7,798 bases of DNA from Nitrospirales bacterium (GTDB lineage Bacteria > Nitrospirota > Nitrospiria > Nitrospirales > UBA8639), in contig BQIY01000085.1 of assembly GCA_021604265.1 (NCBI GenBank), forward strand, positions 1 through 7,798, in the 5' to 3' direction. Of this stretch, positions 1-5,143 are shown one piece after another. Each line of letters starts with the position of its first letter. The stretch's first letter is position 1. Position numbers and translations under genes: made by a program. The notes under the pieces are model-generated. The model ran no database searches and had not been told where the DNA came from. It saw only the letters and a program-made list of their open reading frames with translations.

Positions 1-882
1 CAGACATGTCACCGCCCACAGATGAATCCATTCTGCGGCATTCTCACTGCCCGGAGCTTTAAGCGCCGCCATTGCCTGAACTGAGGGGAAATCAATGCCC
101 AACATCATTGAGGCCGGAAACAAAAGGATGGCGAGGATATCATGAACCTGTTCGGTTTCGAGAAACGTACTCTGCCAACTGGCACGATATTCAAATGCGA
201 ACCCTCGCAGGTACATTCCGATGATCACTCCAGCCGCAAGACCTGCCGCCGCCCAATGAAGAAGAGCCCGACCTTGCAAGCGTACAGCCTGCCCCACGAG
301 CGAACTCCACAATCGAAAAAATCTCGTAAAGGATGCGACAAGCCATTGTTTTTCCTCAGGGCTTTTTCGTTGAAACAAACGTAACTTGAATTGTAAAATT
401 CCAAGACCGACTTTGGCCAACCAATTCGATATCCACTCGTTTCGATCATACTTCGACCCGCTTACGACAACCCATTTCATGCCCATCCACAAATATGTGA
501 CCATGTTCCAACACACGAGGGCGAGCAAGGGAAAATGCAGAAGGTTAATATGCCCTTCCGGACCAATAGGGTCGGTCAAGAATCCACCGAGCATCGCAAG
601 TGCAATAATCAAGAGAAGAGGAATCTGTCTCTGCGTCAAACGACGTGCGACATGGAATACGGAGTATCGGTGTTCGAGTTTCTCAGTCAGACGTACTGCA
701 CGTTCTTGGACAAACTGTTCTTCAGAAAAATGAAGAGTCGAATCGACCTGATTAGGCACTTGCGATTCACGTACAAAACGCTCGCCCCGTTGTCGATCGT
801 GCAGTGAAAGAAAATATCCCGCAGGATCCTCCTCTTCACAACTCCAAACAAGGACAATTTTTGAGAGATTATCTGCGTTCAT
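1..882 (-). CDS. DUF2868 domain-containing membrane protein (3' end beyond window)
   Basis: This reading frame is open without a stop from 882 down to the window edge and gives 294 residues; the C-terminus is missing. I recognise the DUF2868 family mainly from residues 222-240, with GMYLRG followed by FEYRASWQSTF, a stretch typical of that family. Predicted membrane segments lie near residues 86-102, 112-140, 205-225 and 249-262, separated by a basic cytosolic loop (about 142-200). The N-terminal 80 residues are charged and soluble. The ATG at 882 is preceded directly by TGA, TAA and TGA in frame, so no longer start is possible; no clear Shine-Dalgarno sequence is visible. The molecular function of DUF2868 is unknown. 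In other bacteria the gene often sits beside a DUF3482 GTPase-like gene, which would be expected just outside the window; that is family knowledge, not seen here. Confidence 0.85.
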   Translation of the reverse strand, partial: MNADNLSKIVLVWSCEEEDPAGYFLSLHDRQRGERFVRESQVPNQVDSTLHFSEEQFVQERAVRLTEKLEHRYSVFHVARRLTQRQIPLLLIIALAMLGGFLTDPIGPEGHINLLHFPLLALVCWNMVTYLWMGMKWVVVSGSKYDRNEWISNWLAKVGLGILQFKLRLFQRKSPEEKQWLVASFTRFFRLWSSLVGQAVRLQGRALLHWAAAGLAAGVIIGMYLRGFAFEYRASWQSTFLETEQVHDILAILLFPASMMLGIDFPSVQAMAALKAPGSENAAEWIHLWAVTCL

Positions 883-1225
883 TCATTATCAACATGCCGT
901 ATGGATTTTCGTTGAGTAGGGGCTCATTGAAGTGTAACAGGTTGTGGAGGTTCCGGAAATCTCAGCATTCGATAATTATCCCATTTCCCCATATCCATAG
1001 CCCTTGTGCTCGACATACACCCAACGACCATGTTCGATTCAACGCACCATTAAACATATGCACTCAACAATCTTAGGCGGACATCAGGAATGACTTCACC
1101 ATGTCGATCATCAATAATTCAGCTCCACCTTCTATAGGAACGTACAATCGTGATGTGGAGCGATGAAAGAAAAAGGGGGGAATAGAGGGAATGAGATAGG
1201 ACTGAAGAGGTGAGATAATGACCAT
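883..1225. other. Intergenic region without a recognisable gene
   Basis: No reading frame here has a ribosome binding site or protein-like composition. Features seen are a 10-bp palindrome GATAATTATC (971-980) about 90 bp upstream of the DUF2868 start, and a 7-bp inverted repeat GCTCCAC/GTGGAGC (1122-1128 and 1155-1161) with a 26-nt loop. The promoter of the DUF2868 gene is probably here, but I could not find a convincing -35/-10 pair. Confidence 0.6.
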
Positions 1226-1259
1226 GTGGGGTGCATACCCTCAATTGGGATGCCCCCAC
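1226..1259 (-). terminator. Strong GC-rich hairpin closing the small-gene operon
   Basis: The arms 1226-1240 and 1247-1259 form 13 base pairs: GTGGGG/CCCCAC, GCAT/ATGC and CCC/GGG. Two single-base bulges (T1232 and A1237) lie on one side and the loop is TCAATT (1241-1246). It begins 9 nt after the stop codon of the 86-residue gene read on the minus strand. No T-run follows in either direction, so it may be a U-less terminator or an mRNA 3'-end stabiliser rather than a classical intrinsic terminator. Confidence 0.6.
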
Positions 1260-1268
1260 GAAAACGAT

Positions 1269-1529
1269 CTATTGAATTTTGGTCTTGGATCGTGACCGAT
1301 TTTTTCGTTCCACAATCGCAGACATCGGACTGAGTGTTCGAGTTTGCGAAGCCAACTCCCGAAACACGTCACTCGGCCTGTTGGCAACGGCTCCAGATAT
1401 TCCTTGATAGACCTTTCTCGCCGCTTCAGACCATTTCGGATTAAAGGGGGCTCCGCGAAAAGCGGCTTCTGCAGCTTTTTTTTCATCATGGGTGAGGGGT
1501 CGTGCCGTTTGCTTTGTACCTGTGGACAT
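1269..1529 (-). CDS. Conserved hypothetical protein, 86 aa
   Basis: This encodes a small soluble, basic protein with no signal peptide or membrane segment. The start is the ATG at 1529, because AAGGAG lies 7 nt upstream of it; an upstream ATG at 1595 in the same frame would overlap the preceding gene and lacks such a site. Residues 11-50 are the protein-like core, with PLTHDEKKAAEAAF, then FNPKWSEAARKVYQG, predicted as helices. The last 15 residues are Arg/Lys-rich. I recall similar small proteins in Nitrospira-type genomes but cannot name a function. It lies 16 nt downstream of the zinc-ribbon gene on the same strand, so the two are almost certainly co-transcribed, and a hairpin follows its stop. 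Confidence 0.75.
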   Translation of the reverse strand: MSTGTKQTARPLTHDEKKAAEAAFRGAPFNPKWSEAARKVYQGISGAVANRPSDVFRELASQTRTLSPMSAIVERKNRSRSKTKIQ

Positions 1530-1545
1530 TCTGTTTCTCCTTTTC

Positions 1546-1692
1546 TTAATGAACGAGAGGCCGGGGTTCTTTTTCCGCTTGCACCCGTCGACCACAATTT
1601 AAACACGCGTAATAAAACATTTTGAGTCCGACCTCAAGATCAACCGCCCGCTCAATCACCATCGAACCTTGACATTTATCACATGTCTTCAT
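1546..1692 (-). CDS. Small zinc-ribbon protein, 48 aa
   Basis: Two CxxC knuckles, C4-x2-C7 (CDKC) and C30-x2-C33 (CLNC), are separated by 22 residues containing alternating hydrophobic positions. This is the layout of a single treble-clef or zinc-ribbon fold binding one zinc ion. No other domain is present. The start is the ATG at 1692, with GAGG 6 nt upstream; a longer frame from 1746 adds 18 residues without a binding site and would cover the likely promoter. It is the first gene of a two-gene operon with the 86-residue hypothetical. Possible roles are nucleic-acid or protein binding, or zinc handling; the sequence does not decide. Confidence 0.75.
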   Translation of the reverse strand: MKTCDKCQGSMVIERAVDLEVGLKMFYYACLNCGRRVQAEKEPRPLVH

Positions 1693-1717
1693 TTTGACCT
1701 CACTCTCTATTTCACCG

Positions 1718-1746
1718 GTTATGCATCCTGAGCCTAACTTGAGCAA
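1718..1746 (-). promoter_or_regulatory. Candidate promoter of the zinc-ribbon operon
   Basis: Read on the minus strand, TTGCTC (1746-1741) and CATAAC (1723-1718) are separated by 17 nt. The match is partial in both boxes. It would place the transcript start about 20 nt before the ATG at 1692, leaving just enough room for the Shine-Dalgarno sequence. Confidence 0.3.
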
Positions 1747-2312
1747 GGCGCATGCCCTTTTTGATTAGAGAAATAGACTTAAAACAATACACAGGAATAC
1801 CGAGCACTTAGGCATAAAGGACAGGGGAAGTTTTTTTATAGTCGAAAATGAAGGCCGACAACACAGAAGATCATGTAAATCTGCCTGACGACCATGCATG
1901 GCAGGATTCGACCAGAGACCAAAAGGGCTCTACTTTCAGTGAGTTAGCCGTTCATCACTTGTGTCAGCCCATCTTACTTTGCGTGTCCCCCTTGAATTGA
2001 GTACCCGAGCACTTACTAGCCACAACTCATAAGTCAAACGAGATGCCAAGAACAAAGAAAAACCGTGAGACTCCCTCTTTCGGACTATGAGCACAAGCTG
2101 ACTCAAGGCAAGAAAGCTTGTTGGACTATAGCGAACTTAAATACGTTCCAGTCTGGAAATGATTGACGTTTGCTATCACATATTGGATATCAAAATTGTA
2201 CAAGTTGTCGCGTTATCGTTTTGGTATAACGAAATCGGCTAGAGAGGGAGAAGGGAAAGCGAGAAAACATCGAGAAGATCTACTGCCCGGATTAATGTGA
2301 CAAGACACAATA
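1747..2312. other. Intergenic region, no convincing gene
   Basis: No frame on either strand has both a binding site and protein-like composition. The longest plausible item is a 50-codon plus-strand frame from the ATG at 1848, without a properly spaced Shine-Dalgarno sequence. A 6-bp hairpin CGTTAT/ATAACG lies at 2211-2231 with a 9-nt loop. The stretch might hold a small RNA or a decayed gene, but nothing in it proves either. Confidence 0.5.
1800..2015. repeat. Pair of 11-bp direct repeats, 205 bp apart
   Basis: CCGAGCACTTA occurs at 1800-1810 and again at 2005-2015, each preceded by TA with zero or one extra C. One such pair in about 650 nt of non-coding DNA could arise by chance, so the functional case is weak. 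Confidence 0.4.
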
Positions 2313-2361
2313 GGCAGCTCCCTAAGTAAGAACATATCCTGTTGCTACTTAGAAAACTGCC
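2313..2361 (-). terminator. Rod-like hairpin downstream of bactofilin gene
   Basis: Three stacked helices are visible: GGCAG/CTGCC (2313-2317 with 2357-2361), CTAAGTA/TACTTAG (2322-2328 with 2346-2352) and AACA/TGTT (2331-2334 with 2340-2343). They are separated by symmetrical 4x4 and 2x2 internal loops, with a 5-nt apical loop. The element starts 34 nt after the bactofilin stop read on the minus strand. There is no T-run after it, so it could be a processing or stability element rather than a terminator. Confidence 0.45.
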
Positions 2362-2395
2362 CACGATAAGACGCGATAGGAGGGAACTGAGGGTG

Positions 2396-3046
2396 TTACT
2401 TCAAAGCACTACCGGTATCAGGCTTTGTTGAAGAACCGTTCGTTGAATTTTTATCCGTATTCGTTTCCGTTCCCGAGGATTCTGCAGAGGTGGTTGATGT
2501 TTCTGGACCTTTGTTCTTTTTTCCGCCATTGCTGAAGCTCTGACCGGTCTGGCCATTAGGCTTTTGATAGGAAGCTTGCTCTTTATATTTCGTCGTTGAG
2601 CGATCATTGAAAGCTCCACCATCTGAACTCATGGATATATCGCCATTAAAGACGACACCAATTTCCATCGATAATTCCGGGGTCTTCAATGAACCATCCA
2701 TAATAGCCGTCGAAAGGAGTTGGACCTGTTTGTTTGCCACAATATCGCCATTGACTTTCCCTTTACTAATGACTGACCCGGCATTCACCTTGGCGCTAAT
2801 GACGGCTTGTTCACCAACTAATAAGACTCCATTCGTATGAATCTGCCCGTCCATATTTCCATCAATCTGTACGCTGCCTTCGTAGTAAATTTCTCCCTTA
2901 AATTCCACACCGGGACCAATAAACGCCACAACCTCACCTTTTCCATCTACAGGCTGAGTGGGAACGTGAAATGTCTTTTGTGACTCTAAGTTTCCATAAC
3001 TCGTCACAGATTGGGCTGGCGCATCTAATTCACTAACAGTTGCCAT
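2396..3046 (-). CDS. Bactofilin (polymer-forming cytoskeletal protein, DUF583)
   Basis: Bactofilins self-assemble, without nucleotide, into filaments or scaffolds at the cytosolic face of the membrane and help place cell-wall or polarity machinery. The 216-residue protein has a short disordered N-terminus (1-38) and a bactofilin beta-helix domain at about 39-140, starting with AFIGPGVEFKGEI. Repeating beta-rungs of the type 'G.I..EG...G.V.G' with regularly spaced Gly and Val/Ile follow (GNMDGQI, VISKGKVNGDI, MDGSL). Residues 141-216 form a hydrophilic Ser/Thr/Asn/Gly/Lys-rich tail. The ATG at 3046 has a near-perfect AGGAGG with 7 nt spacing. It stands alone between a tRNA gene upstream and non-coding DNA downstream, without the M23 peptidase gene that often accompanies bactofilins. 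Family assignment is firm; the cell-biological role is inferred. Confidence 0.9.
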   Translation of the reverse strand: MATVSELDAPAQSVTSYGNLESQKTFHVPTQPVDGKGEVVAFIGPGVEFKGEIYYEGSVQIDGNMDGQIHTNGVLLVGEQAVISAKVNAGSVISKGKVNGDIVANKQVQLLSTAIMDGSLKTPELSMEIGVVFNGDISMSSDGGAFNDRSTTKYKEQASYQKPNGQTGQSFSNGGKKNKGPETSTTSAESSGTETNTDKNSTNGSSTKPDTGSALK

Positions 3047-3132
3047 AAACTCTCCTCCTAAGGTTCATGAGGATACCGGCTCAATGCCGTGACCCTACTA
3101 TGGGTGTAATAAGAATTCTTTCGTGTTTCCTG

Positions 3133-3161
3133 TCCATAGTGTAATTCTATCGGCAATTCAA
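3133..3161 (-). promoter_or_regulatory. Possible promoter of the bactofilin gene
   Basis: Read on the minus strand, TTGAAT (3161-3156) and TATGGA (3138-3133) are 17 nt apart, about 90 nt before the bactofilin ATG. The -35 box is fair and the -10 box weak. Read-through from the tRNA promoter is an alternative. Confidence 0.3.
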
Positions 3162-3195
3162 CTAATCAGCTTTAACCTCAATTTTGATGACTTCA

Positions 3196-3248
3196 GTTTT
3201 TCAACGTTACGCACAGAAAATTCATTCTGTAACGCACATTTGAAAAAC
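3196..3248. repeat. Complex 53-bp inverted repeat between tRNA-Thr and bactofilin
   Basis: The outer arms GTTTTTCAA (3196-3204) and TTGAAAAAC (3240-3248) are perfectly complementary. Directly inside are CGTTAC (3205-3210) and GTAACG (3229-3234), then AGAA (3215-3218) and TTCT (3225-3228), with a 6-nt apical loop AATTCA. The asymmetric bulges are GCAC (3211-3214) and CACAT (3235-3239). This gives 19 base pairs. It lies 74 nt beyond the tRNA 3' end on the minus strand. The outer arms are AT-rich and no T-run follows, so a classical terminator is not obvious. Confidence 0.6.
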
Positions 3249-3321
3249 CTGGCTGATACCACCAGTCATGATATTCCTCGATCGAAGCAGAAGTGATCAT
3301 ATGCGGGAGGGTACAAAACAC

Positions 3322-3396
<75 letters not shown>

Positions 3397-3405
3397 CCTG
3401 GCTTG

Positions 3406-3417
3406 TTGACTAGTCAA
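3406..3417. repeat. 12-bp palindrome next to the tRNA 5' end
   Basis: TTGACTAGTCAA is a perfect palindrome lying 9 nt before the first base of mature tRNA-Thr, inside its precursor leader. It might be a protein site, or fold in the leader RNA near the RNase P cleavage point. The half-site GTTGAC recurs nearby at 3405, 3513 (inverted) and 3561. Confidence 0.45.
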
Positions 3418-3487
3418 AAAGAGAAGGGCGAAAACTTTGAATGGGAAGTCCTTGTAGAATTGCAGAATGCCGGACACCCGTAAACAT

Positions 3488-3517
3488 TTTATACCGTTCT
3501 TAAGGGAGAGGCGTCAA
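3488..3517 (-). promoter_or_regulatory. Sigma70-type promoter of tRNA-Thr
   Basis: Read on the minus strand, TTGACG (3517-3512) and TATAAA (3493-3488) are separated by 18 nt; each box has 5 of 6 consensus bases. The expected transcript start is near 3481, giving a leader of about 85 nt before the mature tRNA. The -35 box sits inside the inverted repeat 3505-3550. Confidence 0.65.
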
Positions 3518-3550
3518 CTTTCTTCGCTTGCTTGACTGGAAAACCTCTCC
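3505..3550. repeat. Inverted repeat in the divergent promoter region
   Basis: GGAGAGG (3505-3511) pairs with CCTCTCC (3544-3550), and inside it GTCAA (3513-3517) pairs with TTGAC (3532-3536). That makes 12 base pairs with one unpaired base on the left and seven on the right. It covers the -35 box of the tRNA promoter and part of a second possible rightward promoter (TTGACT at 3532, GATAGT at 3554). Confidence 0.45.
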
Positions 3551-3561
3551 AGTGATAGTCG

Positions 3562-3597
3562 TTGACAAGAAAAGGTTAATGTCCTAAGTTGAGGACA
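3562..3597 (+). promoter_or_regulatory. Promoter of the DUF2914 gene with overlapping inverted repeat
   Basis: A perfect -35 box TTGACA (3562-3567) is followed after 17 nt by TAAGTT (3585-3590), placing the start near 3597 and a leader of about 47 nt. TGTCCT (3580-3585) and AGGACA (3592-3597) form a 6-bp inverted repeat straddling the -10 box, the usual place for a repressor operator. The -10 box itself is weak. Confidence 0.5.
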
Positions 3598-3643
3598 CTA
3601 TTCACTCTACTGCTAACTACTTACTCATTAAGGAGTCATCGTT

Positions 3644-4102
3644 GTGCGCGTCCTTCTGTCGTTGTTCATTCTTGGAAGCAGCGTTCTACACAGCGCACAG
3701 GCTTGGGCTGACTTTGAAGTTCTTGAGGTTTCGCTCACAAGTTCCATTCAAAATCGAGAACCGGCAGCCCCGGTGTCGCCAGCGGTTCATTGCGAAAAAG
3801 ATAAAAATGGTCAATCTGACCTCCCGGTTGTTAATTCACTAGCCCGGCCAAAGATCTTTTTTTGGACACGGATTGCCTCGTCTTCGAAAGGTGTCATTCG
3901 CCATACGTGGCATCAACATCTGGAAGACGGCTGGGAAACAATTGCTGAAGTAAACCTCCCGATTAAACCGTCGCCAGGCTATCGAATGTGGAGCTCAAAA
4001 GCTTTACATCGAGGTAATCCCATCGGGGATTGGATGATTGTCGTTGCACCATCCCATGATCCAGAACGTGTCCTTTGTATCACGAGATTCAGTGTAAAAT
4101 AG
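3644..4102 (+). CDS. Secreted DUF2914 domain protein
   Basis: The 152-residue product starts with an N-terminal signal sequence (hydrophobic 3-16, likely cleaved after AQA at 18-20), so it should be periplasmic. The rest matches the DUF2914 pattern: a strand with SLTSSIQNREP (30-40), then KIFFWTRI (70-77), IRHTWHQ (85-91), IAEVNLPI (100-107), the hallmark RMWSSKAL (114-121), GDWMIVV (128-134) and a final beta strand ITRFSVK. The family is an all-beta domain of unknown function that occurs alone or fused to other envelope proteins. The start is GTG at 3644, supported by AAGGAG with 8 nt spacing. An insert rich in Pro, Asp and Asn (41-66) separates the first strands. The nearest gene on the same strand, the UbiA homologue, lies 129 nt on, too far to assume one operon. 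Confidence 0.85.
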   Translation: MRVLLSLFILGSSVLHSAQAWADFEVLEVSLTSSIQNREPAAPVSPAVHCEKDKNGQSDLPVVNSLARPKIFFWTRIASSSKGVIRHTWHQHLEDGWETIAEVNLPIKPSPGYRMWSSKALHRGNPIGDWMIVVAPSHDPERVLCITRFSVK

Positions 4103-4231
4103 TCAGTCACTACCATATGATTACCTCAGCCCTCTTCTCCTTTCCTCATCTTCCTCACATCGAATCTGTGCAAGCCAATGATGTAAGTCATTTAACAAAC
4201 GTCTGTTCATATCAGGGAAAATGACCGGAAG

Positions 4232-5143
4232 ATGGTCAACGCATCTCCCTCTCCTTCAACAGACTCTTCTCCGAAACCGTCTCCACAAAATCCATCGAGG
4301 CTATCGACCTACACCCGACTGATCAGACTACAGAATCAAAGTGGAACATTGCTGCTTGTGCTTCCATCCCTATGGGCATTGACCCTCGCATCTGAGGGGA
4401 ACCCTGACCCCGTACTCATCGCAATCTTTATACTTGGATCGTTTTTCATGAGAAGTGCCGGCGTCATCTTTAATGATCTAGCGGATCGATCAATCGATCA
4501 AAAAGTTTACCGTACAAAAAATCGACCGCTAGCCAGTGGGGCACTCACTCCTCTTCAAGCATTAGGGCTCGCAACTCTGATCACATTTTCCGCCTTTATC
4601 TTGGTGTGGTTTTTAAACCCATTAACCATGGCTCTGAGTCCAATTGCCCTGTTACTTGCCGCGATCTATCCCTATGCAAAGCGATACATTCACATACCCC
4701 AGTTCATACTTGGAGTCGCTTTTGGTTGGGGCAGCGTCATGGCTTGGGCTGCAGTACGCAATCAACTTGAGGGCACGGCGTGGATGCTCTTTGCGGCAAC
4801 AATATGTTGGGCGATTGCCTACGACACGATCTACGCTATGCAGGATAGAGAAGATGACCTGCAAATCGGAGTCAAGTCATCTGCAATTTTTTTTGGCTCT
4901 TATGTTTGGCTTGGAGTTGGAACGTGTTCAGCTTTGACAGTAGTCTTCTTAGGAATGGCTGGCTGGCAGATGAGCTTAGGACCAATGTTCTATAGTGGAC
5001 TTGCGCTGATTAGCGTCTATTTAATCTATCAATCCTGGATACTTACTCACAAACAATCTTCAACGACCTACTTTACGATGTTTACACGACACGTCTGGGT
5101 AGGAATAGCTGTACTTCTATCATTCTGGATCGGCTTCCTCTGA
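4232..5143 (+). CDS. ubiA: UbiA-family 4-hydroxybenzoate polyprenyltransferase
   Basis: This integral membrane enzyme attaches a polyprenyl diphosphate tail to an aromatic acid, the committed membrane step of quinone synthesis. The 303 residues carry both Asp-rich magnesium/diphosphate motifs of UbiA enzymes: NDLADRSID at 81-89 followed by KNRPLASG (96-103), and DTIYAMQDREDD at 198-209 followed by IGVKSSAIFFG. About eight hydrophobic helices are visible. Residues 1-22 are an unusual Ser/Pro-rich extension before the family's normal beginning. The ATG at 4232 has only a weak upstream purine stretch, so the exact start is less sure, although no downstream ATG precedes the first helix. The second motif resembles true UbiA more than the MqnP enzyme of the futalosine menaquinone route, but MqnP activity cannot be excluded by eye. 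Its 3' end overlaps the cytochrome gene on the other strand by 24 bp. Confidence 0.9.
   Translation: MVNASPSPSTDSSPKPSPQNPSRLSTYTRLIRLQNQSGTLLLVLPSLWALTLASEGNPDPVLIAIFILGSFFMRSAGVIFNDLADRSIDQKVYRTKNRPLASGALTPLQALGLATLITFSAFILVWFLNPLTMALSPIALLLAAIYPYAKRYIHIPQFILGVAFGWGSVMAWAAVRNQLEGTAWMLFAATICWAIAYDTIYAMQDREDDLQIGVKSSAIFFGSYVWLGVGTCSALTVVFLGMAGWQMSLGPMFYSGLALISVYLIYQSWILTHKQSSTTYFTMFTRHVWVGIAVLLSFWIGFL

Noticed and set aside
386..733. Plus-strand open frame of 115 codons
   Set aside because: It is antisense to the DUF2868 gene, rich in Arg, Cys and Ser, and has no binding site or recognisable family.
971..980. Palindrome GATAATTATC resembling half of a Fur box
   Set aside because: Only 10 bp of AT-rich symmetry, no third hexamer, and no iron-related neighbour.
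804..1076. Plus-strand open frame of 90 codons
   Set aside because: It starts antisense to the DUF2868 gene and runs into non-coding DNA; no Shine-Dalgarno sequence and no protein-like pattern.
1241..1606. Minus-strand open frame of 121 codons overlapping the 86-residue gene
   Set aside because: It is another frame of the same stretch, very Arg/Pro/Trp-rich, runs through the hairpin, and lacks a ribosome binding site, whereas the 86-residue frame has an ideal one.
1860..1935. tRNA-like fragment (T-arm-like GGTCGAATCC on the minus strand)
   Set aside because: The T-stem does not extend beyond two pairs and no acceptor, D or anticodon stem can be drawn.
1848..2000. Possible 50-residue small protein on the plus strand
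   Set aside because: GGGGAAG lies too far upstream of the ATG, the composition is not distinctive and no family is recognised; kept only as part of the gap description.
4644..4937. Plus-strand open frame of 97 codons inside ubiA
   Set aside because: It is a shadow of ubiA in another frame, with no independent start signal.
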